NCBI GenBank assembly: GCA_002116315.1
Contig: KZ107851.1
Coordinates: forward strand, 868,001-932,000
Direction: 5' to 3'
Length of the DNA: 64,000 nucleotides
Source of the DNA: Epicoccum nigrum
Taxonomy: Eukaryota; Ascomycota; Dothideomycetes; Pleosporales; Didymellaceae
Below the pieces are notes generated by a model. That model made no database searches, was not told the DNA's origin, and saw nothing but the letters and a program-made list of their open reading frames with translations. The number at the start of each line of letters is the position of its first letter. The stretch's first letter is position 1. This document shows, piece after piece, positions 1 to 10,992 of the stretch. The translations under genes and the position numbers were made by a program.

Positions 1-47
1 CAGACAGCGAGTGGGACAAGCTCTCTGAGGATTCCGAGGAGCGATGA
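1..47 (+). CDS. 3' end of an unidentified gene (partial)
   Basis: The first bases read in frame 3 as a short acidic tail, DSEWDKLSEDSEER, followed by TGA at 45-47. The Asp/Glu/Ser-rich composition looks like a protein C-terminus. No domain is visible and the rest of the gene lies outside the window, so no function is proposed. It could also be chance. Confidence 0.3.
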   Translation, partial: DSEWDKLSEDSEER

Positions 48-538
48 GATAGCTGCGATAGACGCCTTCGGTTGTTATCCTGCTCAAATGGTTATAGGTT
101 CTATGTTCTGTTCATGAGCAACCCCCTCCCTAGGTACCTACCTGCATTGTACGTGAGCACGCGCGCACCGTGTGGAGGTGTCCACACCCGCATGATGTAA
201 CCATCATGATTCCGAACCAAACACTGGATGCAGTCTGCATGATTTCATCTACATATTCACATGCTGCAGTACCAGTACCAGTATGCCCGCCCTCGCCAAC
301 TGCGATTGTATTGCGAATACGCGTCTGCGTCTGCGTCTTTGGCGCCCAAGCTACGTCGATGCCCCACCATCCATCACAGTGCTTCTGGACCTGAGACGCC
401 AGGCATCGACATGTGCACCACACCTTACCTTACAGATGAAGACGCGTAACGCACGATTCCGCCGGTAGCGATCCTGGCGCCTGAGACTTGCATTTTACTC
501 TCCTCCGCTCACGCTCGTTCCGGTGCTTACAGCTCACC
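48..538. other. intergenic, upstream of the AMSH-like gene
   Basis: About 490 bases with no convincing gene. Short open frames on both strands lack coding character or splice partners. The region presumably holds the promoter of the downstream deubiquitinase gene, but no specific element is recognised. Confidence 0.5.
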
Positions 539-2288
539 ATGACCTCCCGCAATGCGCCCAGTATCGCTGAGCTGGTTGCGCAAGCCGGCAATTACACATA
601 CAATGCGCACATCCCGCTGGCAAATTGGCTGCGGACCGCAAATACCATGCAGAAGGAGGTGCGTAGACCAGACCCGCGTCCGCGTCCTCGTCCTCGTCCT
701 CGCTAACCCAGCCAGGCGCAAGTCTACGAAGCAGAAGGCAACGATGCCCAGACATATCTGCTGCTCTACCGGCACGCCGACCTCGTCCTCCAGCACCTAA
801 CAACACATCCTGATAAGAGCAAGCCGGAGAACAAGAAAGCGCTGAGTGCCGCGACTGCCGCTGTGAAGGGCGACATCAAGAAGCTCGAGCAGATTGCGCC
901 GCGCATCAAGCAGAGACATGAAGAGTACAAGGAGAGAAGAGGGCGGCAGCTGGAGGCACTGAAGGCATTGGAATGCAAGCACAAGTCGCTTCCTCAGGAA
1001 CTCGATGGACTATCATTGCACGACAGGGCTGCGCGAAGGACGTCCTACGGCGAGAGGCCAGCACTGGACGCCCGGAACCTCGACAACCACTCGCTAGCTG
1101 CCAGGCTCGCGCAGAGAGAGGTAAGGCGGCGAGACACGCAGCGCAGAAGCGTACGGCAGGCTGGCGTTTCCGAGGAAGAGGAGCAGGAGCGGAAGACGGG
1201 CGGCGTCTGGGGCACATGGGACGATGAATATGCGCAGCAGGGCCCATCTGGCGATGACCTGTCGCGGCAGATCCAAGAGGTGGCGCGCCTGCAGCGAGAG
1301 GGACAGCGCACATCATATGCACAGGTATGCATGATTACGGCAAGCAGTGAGTGGGCCTTACTGACAGTCACAGCGTCCGCCATCGCAGTCGTCGACATCA
1401 GCATACAACTACCCCTCTGTACCCCACACATCTGCACAAGACAGATGGGACCAGTCCAGCTTGCAACGCTCGTCATTACCAGCTCGACCGCCGAAAGAAC
1501 AGATCTACAGAACCTCCGGCACGCCCCCCATTCCCCCACCGCTCCCTCCGAAGCCACACACCCCTTCGCAGTCAGACACTTACGGGCAATTCCAGCCACC
1601 TCCTGTACCCGGAAAGTACACTTCTGGCGCCCCTCCAGTACCAGCCAAATATGCCGCTGAGCGTCCACCAACACCGTCCAACGAGCTTGATGAATTTACC
1701 TTCAAGCCCTCTGCGTTCCTCGAGAACGGTGACCCCCTGCGCCCAGTCTTCCTACCCTCGCAACTGCGCGCCCAATTCCTATCAAGCGCATCACATAACA
1801 CGCGCCTCAACCTAGAAACATGCGGCATGCTCTGCGGCATCCTCAAGAACAACGCCCTCTTCATCACGCGCCTCGTCATCCCGGAGCAGACCAGCACAAG
1901 CGACACGTGCGAGACGCTCAACGAGGAGGAGTTCTTCGACTACTGCGACAAAGAGGAACTGCTGGTCGTCGGCTGGATCCACACGCATCCCTCCCAGACC
2001 TGCTTCATGTCCTCGCGAGATTTGCACACCCATGTTGGATACCAGGTCATGATGGCGGAGAGCATTGCCATTGTCTGCGCGCCCAGTAAGCAACCCAGCT
2101 GGGGCTGCTTCCGGCTTACAGACCCCCCCGGCAAGCAGGCGATTTTAAGCTGCAGCAAGCCTGGAATCTTTCATCCTCACGACACTGATAATATCTACAC
2201 TGAGGCACTGAAGCCAGGCCACGTCGTTGAGCTACAGAACGCGCCGTTGGAGATTGTGGATATGCGTCCGAAGAAGAAGTTCGCGTAG
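539..2288 (+). CDS. AMSH-like JAMM deubiquitinase (STAM-binding protein family)
   Basis: Three exons are modelled: 539-658, 716-1324 and 1374-2288, giving 547 residues. Intron 1 has a CTAAC branch site. The first 120 or so residues are helical, like the USP8-dimerisation/MIT-type region of AMSH. A charged middle and a proline-rich linker (PPIPPPLPPKP) follow, then a C-terminal MPN+ domain. The JAMM zinc motif is complete: H446-x-H448-P, S456, D459 (HTHPSQTCFMSSRD). The later LHTH, LSC and FHPH segments match the second, structural zinc site of AMSH. The family cleaves Lys63-linked ubiquitin at endosomes with ESCRT-0, affecting receptor sorting. The start is the first ATG in frame, before MTSRNAPS. 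Its 3' end converges on the methyltransferase gene 147 bases away. The family call is firm; the substrate role is by homology. Confidence 0.9.
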
Positions 2289-2435
2289 GCAGCGACTCGA
2301 TGTGCATCCTCACACAGCATTCAAGCTTGCATAGCGACGGGCGTTGGGCACGGGCGGTAGTTTTTCTGTAGACCAAATAACGGCAAGACAAAGCCTTTCA
2401 GCACCTACAACCCCAGCCCAGTAGACATCACCCGT

Positions 2436-3419
2436 CTACCTGCCTCCCTGCAGCACATCCCTCATCACCCCAATATCCTCGGGCGTCGTCCTGCAACACC
2501 CTCCCACCAACACCGCCCCCGCATCCGCCCACTGCCTTGTCTTCGCAGCCAACTGCCCCCCCTCCGTCCTCTGCCCCTCCCACTCCCGCGCAGCTGCATT
2601 CCACTGCTCGCCCGAATTTGGGTACACAATCATCTTCCAGCCCCTCCCCTCCTGCAGCGGCCTCAACTTCTGCAACGCCGCGAGCCCAACATCGTCAGGC
2701 GTACAGTTGAACCCCAGCGCAACGACATTGGACGCGTTATCGAACAGCGCAGCGATCTGCGCCAGCGGCGTACCGTCGGCGATGTGCTCGGCGTCGCGCA
2801 GCGTGAACGTGAACCACGCCTCCACGGCGCCGAACTCCTCACATAACAGCTCCAGCAGCGCCTGGGCCTCTGTGAAACTGGGAATGGTCTCGCACGCGAG
2901 CACGTCGACGCCCGCGTCGACGAGAGCCTGAACGCGCCCGCGGTGGAACGCCTTCATATCCTCCTTCGACAAGTGATAATCGCCGCGGTACTCACTACCA
3001 TCGGAGAGAAAAGCGCCATACGGCCCCACGCTGCCCGCGACGAAGAGGCCGCCGCGCACCTGCGCCGTCTCAGCCTCATTCAGTCCAGCAGTGTTCTCTT
3101 CGACCCACTCATCCCGCGCTTCCTGCGCCAGCTGCACGCTCTTCCTCACGACATCTTTGCCCTGCTCTTCGCTGAGGTGGAGGTGTTTGCTGAGTCCCGC
3201 GAGCGAGGCCTGGTACGATGCTGTGATGGCTACTTGGGCGCCGGCGCGGTAGTAGTCCAGGTGTGTCTGTTTGATCAAGGACGGATTCTGGAGGAGGATA
3301 TCTGCCGACCAGAGCGCGCCAGAGATGTCGGCGCCGAGCGTTTCCAAGTACGTGGCCAATGCTCCGTCCAGTATGACCGGGGAATCGAGGTGTGTCGAAA
3401 GTTTAGCAGATACTGTCAT
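2436..3419 (-). CDS. homocysteine S-methyltransferase
   Basis: Single exon, 327 residues if translation starts at the internal Met before TVSAKLST; an upstream ATG 33 bases earlier would add 11 residues. The protein begins with the TIM-barrel signature ILDGALATYLE and carries the zinc-binding cysteines of the family as GFNCTP and the C-terminal GGCCRTTP. It resembles yeast Mht1/Sam4, which methylate homocysteine to methionine using S-methylmethionine or S-adenosylmethionine. It is probably cytosolic, as no targeting signal is seen. I prefer the shorter start because family members usually begin close to the ILDG strand. Confidence 0.9.
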   Translation of the reverse strand: MTVSAKLSTHLDSPVILDGALATYLETLGADISGALWSADILLQNPSLIKQTHLDYYRAGAQVAITASYQASLAGLSKHLHLSEEQGKDVVRKSVQLAQEARDEWVEENTAGLNEAETAQVRGGLFVAGSVGPYGAFLSDGSEYRGDYHLSKEDMKAFHRGRVQALVDAGVDVLACETIPSFTEAQALLELLCEEFGAVEAWFTFTLRDAEHIADGTPLAQIAALFDNASNVVALGFNCTPDDVGLAALQKLRPLQEGRGWKMIVYPNSGEQWNAAAREWEGQRTEGGQLAAKTRQWADAGAVLVGGCCRTTPEDIGVMRDVLQGGR

Positions 3420-4064
3420 GTTGAGGTTTTTTTGGACTGTTCGTTTGTGCAACGAACCTTGTCGTCTTGATGAGTATCACGGGACCCAGATTTCTCATGA
3501 ATTCAGCCGCCGATGTTCGGCCTTGCGAGTCCGGGGAAAGGGCCGGCCCGACATGTTGATACGATACAAAACTCACGTCCCGTATCCATGGATGCTACCC
3601 AGCTCTCCTCGGTATCGTGATGTGCCACCGATATCACAAGTGCGACGACATACACTCCATCAGGTGCAGTATTGCCTGACGGACTAGTCCCGATCGGGGC
3701 GAGTTAGATCGCTCGACGCATCGACTTTCAGCGGCGCGATGCTCCACGGCCCACAAGCCTCCATCAACTTCCGCTGTATCACACACGACTCGAATCACAA
3801 ATCATATGAGAGAAGTGCTTGGCCGCAAGGAAATTTGTTGTATATTACATACTAGAGTGTTGCCGGCCTTAACTAGTAACATATTGAGGAGAAAACCTGT
3901 CCAGCTAATGGACCTACGGCCCTAGGAAAATCGTTCACCACACAAACCCATGACGCACATATCGCTATGCACATGACGGGAATAAACGACCGGTGCCCGC
4001 TTTGATATGAAATACAACAATTGGCCCGAAGTGAGATCGCGATGCAGTAAAGACAAGAGCGTGT
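3420..4064. other. intergenic, upstream of the methyltransferase
   Basis: About 645 bases with no supported gene. It should contain the promoter of the minus-strand methyltransferase gene and the 3' flank of the surface-protein gene. No RNA gene or repeat was recognised. Confidence 0.5.
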
Positions 4065-6132
4065 CTAAGCGCAAAGCGCAAAGGCCAAAGCGATGACGAT
4101 GGCTGCGAGGGGACTCTGGCCCACAGCGACCATGTGACCCTTATTGACGGGAACCTCAACGTAAGATGGGCTGGGCGCGGTGACGGTACCGTTTGCATCA
4201 CTAGAAGGTTGAGGGAGACTTGACAAGAATCAGCTGGGATCAGAAGAAGGCAGGCGTAAAACTTACCCAGATCCAGATGGAAGATACCCGGTACCACGAC
4301 TGGTAGCAGCAGCGTTTGTGTCGGTGTCGGTGGAAGGATTGCTTGAGGACAACGGCGCGGTAACGTAATTCGTCGATGTCGGGACCAGAGTGCCTGTAGC
4401 CTGAGAAATGCCTTCTGCGACGGTTGTGCTGGCTGCTGGAGGAGATCCCGGGTATGCGGAGCCAGAACCGGTGGATGTCACAGTAGGATACATACTAGAC
4501 ATGGCACTCAAAGAACCCGGGGGCGCAATAGGGATCGAACCAGATGGGTAGTGTTGGACGGAGGTTCCTTGCGTAGGAAGTGCACTGGTACCGGACGGAG
4601 GGTGTTCACCAAAGAACGAGGGACTGAATACCGAGCTGGGGCTGGAACCTGTGCTTGTGCCGACTGCACCGGTAACGCTCACTGTGCTGACACCACTGGG
4701 GATCGGGTAGCCAGATGAAGGAGCAGCATTGCTAACAGTTTCGCTTGCTGAGGACGGAGAGTACGCACCGCTCGACGGAGTAACACTGATACCAGTATAG
4801 CCTGAGGTGGGCACGGCATTTGTGGCTGTATAGCTCGGGGCCTGTGGTAAGCTCGGGGCAACGGAGGCCGTGTTGGTGCCAGATGTTGGGGCTGCATTGC
4901 TGTTGCTGGGCACCGACGGCGGGTACACTCCACTTGGGGAGCTTGCAGTCGAGGCTGAGTAGCCGGACGTCGGAATGGCTTCAGTAGCAGAGTAAATCGG
5001 TACAGTCAGGGAGCCGGAAGCAGCGGGGGCGGTGGGAACTGTGCCGGAGCCAGGCGCCGCTGAAGACGGGACACCACTAGTGTTGCTGGGCACGGTTGGT
5101 ACATAGGTACCGCTCGAAGGGCCGGGTCCCACGCTTGAGATAGGGTAGCCGGATGCAGGGACAGCATTTGTATTGCTGGACACAGATGGCGTGTAGGCAC
5201 CACTTGATTGACCGGCACTTGAGTCAAGGGAGCTGGAAGTAGGAACAGCTTCAGTCGCAGTGTCGATCGGGGTCGAGAGCTGACCGTGACCGCTTGTGGG
5301 TGCGCCGCCAGAGATAGCAGTTGCACCGGTGTTGGTGTCAGTCGCAGGCTGGCTTGGAACTGATTGAACTGCTGTCGATGGCTGTGGGACAGAGCCAATT
5401 GAAGAGCTAGAGCCTGAGGCAACGGTAGGAATCGAGGTGGGGATGGGGCGGATGGTGCTGCCGGGTGATGAGAGTGGTCCACTCGGACTAGGTCCTGGAA
5501 CAATGACCGTATTGGTTTCAGCTGGGCCCGTGGGTAATTCTGAGGTCTCAGCAGGAAGAGTGTTGGCATTTGATGAGCCAGACACACCTGAAGGAGACGA
5601 AGCTGAACCCGAGCCAGTGGTCGGAATTGGCAGTGAGGGATTGGGGGAGACCAGGCTGACCGAGTAGCCAACGGACGGTGAGGCACCTGTGGGCAAAGCT
5701 GAAGTTTGGATGGAGGGAACGTAGGCACTGCCAGACTCCGAAGCGCCTGGTGCATAAGAGGTAGGGACCGCGTTGGGCTGAGTGTTCGTCGCGCCTGCTG
5801 GACCAGTAGGCAATGGCAAAGTTGGTGGCGTATACGACAGACCGGGATCGTAGATGCCTGCGCACATTGTCGTAGTTATGCTCATAACGGTAGTCGACGT
5901 GAACACCACCGTTGCGCCTGCAACGGGACAGTTGGCGAGACTCGCAGCACACTTAGTGATGGTTAAGGTTGCCGTTGTGTAGACCACAGAAGTAGTAGTG
6001 CCGTCTAGGTGAGTCGTTAGTAAGGCTTCTGCAAGGGAAGAGATACAAAAAAAACTCACCATCTCGACCGACGAGAGACTGAGCGGCGGACGCAGCAGCT
6101 CCAAAAAGAGCGGCCAGCTGGAAGACCTTCAT
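4065..6132 (-). CDS. GPI-anchored Ser/Thr/Pro-rich cell-surface protein with imperfect repeats
   Basis: Three exons are modelled: 6132-6060, 6004-4267 and 4200-4065, giving 648 residues. Exon 1 encodes a classic signal peptide, MKVFQLAALFGAAASAAQS. Intron 1 has a TACTAAC branch site. A short domain with four cysteines (CAASLANC, then TMCAGIY) follows. About 450 residues are then almost entirely Ser, Thr, Pro, Gly and Ala, with an imperfect repeat of about 50-60 residues of the form AVPTSGY...PSSGxYxPSVxSNT. The last exon supplies a GPI-type tail: a small-residue/Lys-Gly site, then hydrophobic SPLAAIVIALAFALCA. It should be heavily O-glycosylated and attached to the membrane or wall. It is transcribed divergently from another GPI-type gene across about 800 bases. 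Whether it acts as an adhesin is not shown. Confidence 0.85.
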
Positions 6133-6937
6133 GGTGAAGCACTGCTGGCGGTGATGGGAGAAGATACAGAGTGGCTATGAGCTGAGCAGCAACAAACTTT
6201 GGACGATAATCCTGACTTGCGTAACGAGTGTAGGGAGTCGGTGAAGAGATGAGGCAGGTCAAGAGTCGGACTTATGAAGGCGAAGGCGAAGGCGCCAAGA
6301 TCGTAGCGTCGTATGGAGAGGGAAGTCGCTATAGGATCCAGATAAACAGTGACGGGACGAAAGGGCCAGCGAGGCTCTAGGAAATCGCATCCCACGTCGC
6401 TTGACACACTCATGCTCTGAGGCGTAGCCTCACTGACGCCTGCGCAGATGCATATACAGCACGTGATACCACCTTCATTGTTCCAGGCATGGGAACGCTT
6501 TTGCTTGGGGCCCAGTCAGCTTTGCAAAAGTACAGAACGCGTCTCGAGGAGTACAACGGAAATTTGAGATTTGAGTCACCAGCCGCAGCTCGAATTGGCA
6601 GACTAGGCTGCCTGTATCTGCACTACGGCAGCGATCCGCCTTGTGGACAGTGGCGGTGACACTCTAGTGTACACAGCACAGACGCAAGTGCTGCCGCCCA
6701 ATTGTTGATATGCCCTCGACTTTCGCGCTGAGCTCTTTCCCGGCCTCCGCGTCACCCTTGCACGGCAAACTAAAAGCGTGGTCTTCGCGTCCTTGCCATT
6801 CTAATAGGCTGTCCATCCTCTTTCCATCTTCTCCCAAAACATCCAAGTCAACGCGCAAGCATTCGTCAACGCTGTAGCGATATCAAACATACTTCCAGCT
6901 CACTGACTATCAATTTCACACGCTTGGTACTATCAAC
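6133..6937. promoter_or_regulatory. divergent promoter region between two surface-protein genes
   Basis: This 805-bp interval separates the ATG codons of two head-to-head GPI-type genes and contains no supported gene of its own. Co-regulation is an inference from the arrangement; no specific binding site was identified. Confidence 0.45.
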
Positions 6938-7556
6938 ATGGTTGCCTTCAAGGTTCTGGTCGCTGCAGTGATGGTCTGCGTCGCCGCCGCCCACCATTAC
7001 GACAGTAAGTGAAATTTTTGCACTTTCTTAGCCAAGATTAACATCACTCATAGCTGCATGTACTTCTCCCGTCACTGTCACTGTCACTGAGACCGTGTGC
7101 GCCACGCCTGGTGTGCCCGTCAACACTCCTACCACGGTTTCCACACCCGTCGATACTCCAATCATCCCCTCCTATGAGGCGTCTCCGCCAGCTCCTCCAG
7201 CTCCTCCAGCCACTTCTGTTGATTCAATGGCGACACCTCCTACGAGTGGTCCTCCGGTCAACACTGCCACGGTTGTCCCGCCTGGTCCCCCTGCAGAGAC
7301 TGGTGTGCCTCCTGTCAGCGGTCCTTCCGTCAGTGGTTCCCCGGTCAGCAGCCCCTCTGCCGTGTCTCCTTAGTCCGGTGTCAAGACCTCTGCATCTGGT
7401 ACGACTTCTGTTCGTACCTCAGCTACGCATGCTTCCTCGGCAACCAGCGCCCCGCCAGTTTCGACTGCAGGTGCTGTTCTGGCGGCGCCCACTCCATACA
7501 TTGATATGGGCTCGCTACTCGCTGCTGGTGCTCTGATCATGGCTGTCGCGGCCTAG
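6938..7556 (+). CDS. small GPI-anchored Pro/Ser/Thr-rich surface protein, interrupted by an in-frame TAG
   Basis: Exon 1 (6938-7004) encodes a signal peptide, MVAFKVLVAAVMVCVAAAHH. A 49-nt intron (7005-7053) joins it to a second exon. Mature sequence begins with two cysteines (DTACTSP, TVCATPG) and continues as Pro/Ser/Thr/Val-rich sequence. A TAG at 7371-7373 would end the protein at 128 residues, with no anchor. The same frame then stays open for another 60 codons to TAG at 7554-7556. It encodes Ser/Thr-rich sequence and a typical GPI tail, IDMGSLLAAGALIMAVAA. The stop may be a nonsense mutation, a sequencing error, a missed intron or a read-through site. I give the full span because the downstream part is clearly the missing C-terminus. 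Confidence 0.65.
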
Positions 7557-9259
7557 AAAATAGCACCCTGCACTGGCTACAGTTCCGGTCGTGTTGAAAC
7601 GAAGATGATACCTTCACCACTTACGACTTTTAACGCTTGTGTGAATGATCTGTCGCCAGCGCAGCTCTTTCCTATCTGTACGGTGTTGAATTTGGCGTTA
7701 TTCGAAAGGGCTTCAGTCACCGGTGGATGACTATACATGGCTAGCGTGTCTATGACACTCTTCTCTGTCCGTTATAATACAATTTGACTTCATCACTGCC
7801 TTCTGGTGTCGTCTTCGCATGCTCTGTGGTGCCTTGAGATCAACTTTCCTGTGATCACCTCACGCTACCGTGAATGCTTGTAAATCCGCGATTGGTTTTG
7901 ATGTTGCCGTTGTACATACTTCATCTATGTGCAGCTGAGGTGATATTGTATTCTGGCCTTTCAGGTCGAGCGAAGCCCACCTGGTCGTTCTTAAGGAGGC
8001 TGGACACCGCCATGCTGTCAGAAGCTGTTACACAACCCGAAAAATGCAGGTAGAATCGCCAGAAAATTACGGTGCGCTGTATGACCGTAGCAGAAGTAGT
8101 ACATTAACCCCGTAACCTGTACTCTGGGAACAATTTGAAAGGTCATTGAAAAATCTTCTGGGGCTTGTGACCATTTTGCATGCGCTATTCTCCTCTTTGA
8201 TCGACATGTTCATATATGATATTTACACAGTCCGTGAAGCGAGTTGTCTCTGAATCAAGGTCGGCAATGGGTCAGGCCCAATGTAGTAGAAACAAACTTT
8301 CCGCATAACATGATTGTATAGCTTGCAAGCTCTGGTCCAACGAGGCTACTTGTATACTCACTCGAGAGCGAGAAAACCAATTGAAAGCTGTGTAGAATGG
8401 CAGTATCTGCCAACGGGTTTGAGGCTGGGATAATACTGCGCCTTGCCAGCCCTGACTGGACATGTGAAGTACAGGAAAGGCGAAAGTTAGGATGTTAGTC
8501 GGACTGCTTTACGTCTCATCAGCAGGTTCTAGACAGTTGAAAAAGACTCTGATACGGCTATGTCGAGTCCTCCAAACCACAGTATCCGCTTGGAGCTCAA
8601 GGAGTGCGGTAAGCTCGTGGTGGTCTGTGGATCTCTACGACCGGAAAAGAAGTAGGTCTACCATACCCAATCACACGCGAGCAACGCAGTTGAAAATAAT
8701 AGGGAAGGAATAGCAAACCCCGAGTTAGATCTTTCGAAACACCAAGTAGTCCCTTGGTGCTTATAAACGTGGTATAACCGCAGGTAAAACAACTCAGCGA
8801 GAAGTAGGGTGAAGAGTGGAGTGTTCGTATAGGCTTGAAAGTCGGGGCCGAGGCTCTCTGCCCTGAGGTTTGCCCCGCCAAAGGCGCGTTGCGGTGCAGC
8901 ACGCCGAATGGTGTGCCCACTTGACCATAAATGAGCAGCGATACAATTGAGATTACTAGAACCCCATAAGAAAACAGGCGTGTCTTTCAACATGCAGCCA
9001 GTTATATTGATCAAAATCTTAGCGTGGTGTCGTATCAGAGCCGATATGTTCCCAGTCCCTGACACCTCCGCTGTGTACCCAAGCAATCCCTCAGCAATCC
9101 CTCAGCAGTCCCTCAACGGCCTATCAGCATCCAAAAACTGATTGTTCGCGACAAAACAAAAACAGTCCGTCATGTCTTCTCATGTCCGCGTCCGTTTTCA
9201 GCTTCCTCGACCGCAGAAGTAGGCCACCGAAGATGGAACCAAGTTGGAAAAAATAATGA
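7557..9259. other. gene-poor intergenic region
   Basis: About 1.7 kb without a convincing gene. Overlapping open frames at 8597-9086 on the minus strand are not supported by composition, splice sites or recognisable domains. A short tandem repeat of CAATCCCTCAG units lies at about 9085-9118. Confidence 0.5.
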
Positions 9260-9345
9260 CTCTCCGACGGGGAATCGAACCCCGGTCTCCCGCGCTTGTT
9301 ATCGATGATGACAAGCGGAAATCATGACCACTAGACCATCGAAGA
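9260..9345 (-). tRNA. tRNA-Asp (anticodon GTC) with a 14-nt intron
   Basis: The minus strand folds as a full cloverleaf. There is a 7-bp acceptor stem (TCTTCGA with TCGGAGA, one G-T pair) and a discriminator G. The D arm contains TAGTGGT, the anticodon stem is TCCGC/GCGGG, and the T arm is CGGGG/CCCCG around TTCGATT. The spliced anticodon loop is TTGTCAC, giving GTC. The intron (TCATCGATAACAAG) sits at the canonical position 37/38. A run of T follows the 3' end as an RNA polymerase III terminator. Confidence 0.88.
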
Positions 9346-10970
9346 TGTTGTTCAAGAGAACAGATGGTATTTGTTTGATGTAGGAATGAATCATTTCAAA
9401 CAATATAACCGCAAATTTAAAAACAATTCAGGGGGACTCCGCTTTTATCACCAGCCCCTCCAGTCTCCCTTCTGACCCTCTTCGCATAAACATAGCGTCA
9501 GCCCGGCATAGCTGTCTTCGTGTCCAACTCAAATTCAGAAGGAGTAGAGGATAGGGACCCGTGTTGTTATCTTAAGAATGTCTGTGTTCTATTACAGTAG
9601 TATCAAAAAAGACTGCAGTGCTCCATTAAAGGCACAGCTTTCTCTGTTAGCGCACTGCACATTCCATATAGCTACTAGTCAAACTTTTCCAATAGGTAAG
9701 TCCTTGGGAAATAGATGTATGCGCAGGATCATATTGCAACATGCTGATGTGGAGATACGCCAGCTAACTGCTCGGACTTCCGCCCCCACTTCAGACAAAG
9801 GCAATGCTCGCTTAATTTCAATCATTGCTCATGTACAGCACCCAGTCACCACTAAGCGCTCTTTAAGCATGACGTAAGAGTGAGTAGGAATAACACAAGC
9901 TTAGGCTTTAATTAGCGCATAGCACGTAAGCATATAGTCTTGTAGTGAAAGAAGACATCTTATTAGGTGTAATCTTACGTTGCTTTTTGTAACTCAAATC
10001 CTCCAAGAGGCCTCAGTGGGCGGTCGGTGGTGACAGTGTGCTGTACAACGATGTTGAACTCGTGTGCGAACCAGATAATGGCTAATTGCATCACAGGATA
10101 GGACGGGTTGTTCCACCATAGGCCTGTCACGTAACTCAACATGATATGATCTTCGCTTCGAGTGGTGATGCTTGCTCATGACTTGAAACTCTGACAGACC
10201 TTGAGATCCATGGAATCAGGGAAGGAGTACCTCTCTGCTCCAATTGTATGGGCCCTAGTCCGCTAGTTTTAGGCGCTGCGCAACATTGGTGAACATTACG
10301 GCTCTACTTATTGAGCGCAGGGCTGTAGAAGGCCCTCCTCGGCGATTCCACGAGTTCAGAAATCTTCATCAAGGTTGAGACAGCAAGCTTTGATAGACTG
10401 CGGTTCCTTTCTAGAGTCGAGAACTTGACTTCAAGCTGCGGTTCTAAAGCAATCGCTTTGTGAAGAATTCCAGTTGTTTGCGGTTCTCATAGGCCCCTTT
10501 CCCAGGAGTTCTGATTCCCCAGCACAAGGGTTGCGAGTGGGTTTAGACAAAAAGCTCACATCGTCACACGTTTAATGCTGAAAGAATCCGCTCGTGTGCT
10601 GACCAAGACCTTGCTCAAGGCAAAGATGATTATATGTGGCTTGCTCGGACAAGACAAGAGGCGCAGATACCGGCGGGAGTTTGGCGCACGCAAACAAGCT
10701 ATTTGCCTTTGTCTATTCAAGACCCCGATTTCTATTTGGCTCGTCACACAAAGCAACAATAGGTAAGTCCAAGGCTTCTCTATATTCCAACTTCATTGCG
10801 ACTACCTTGCAAACAATCTACGTCAGCGTTTATCCCGTTCTTTGGTCAGTAGCGCATATAATAAGACTAGCTCGCGCATCCGAAAGTAGAGCTTACACCT
10901 ACTCAGCATATCCGACGAAAGTGCTTCCTTCCCACTGCCAACATTTCATCGTCTTGAGTGTCACGTAGCA
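9346..10970. other. gene-poor intergenic region
   Basis: About 1.6 kb with no supported gene. Three copies of a GCGGTTC-type motif occur at about 10399-10485, but they do not form a clear repeat unit. An upstream exon of the following gene could be hidden here, for example before a GTAAGT at 10762, but no model is convincing. Confidence 0.45.
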
Positions 10971-10992
10971 GGCCACCCAGGGTTTAGATAAC

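Noticed and set aside
8597..9086. Overlapping minus-strand open frames of 107 and 142 codons
   Set aside because: No recognisable domain, no splice partners, and both frames are open by chance over the same stretch; composition is not coding-like.
9085..9118. Tandem CAATCCCTCAG units as a CRISPR-like or minisatellite array
   Set aside because: Only about three short, imperfect units without spacers; the organism is a fungus.
9685..10775. Shared 13-mer AATAGGTAAGTCC at about 9690 and 10757, as a possible dispersed repeat or splice donor pair
   Set aside because: The flanking sequences do not align, so it is probably coincidence; no exons could be built from it.
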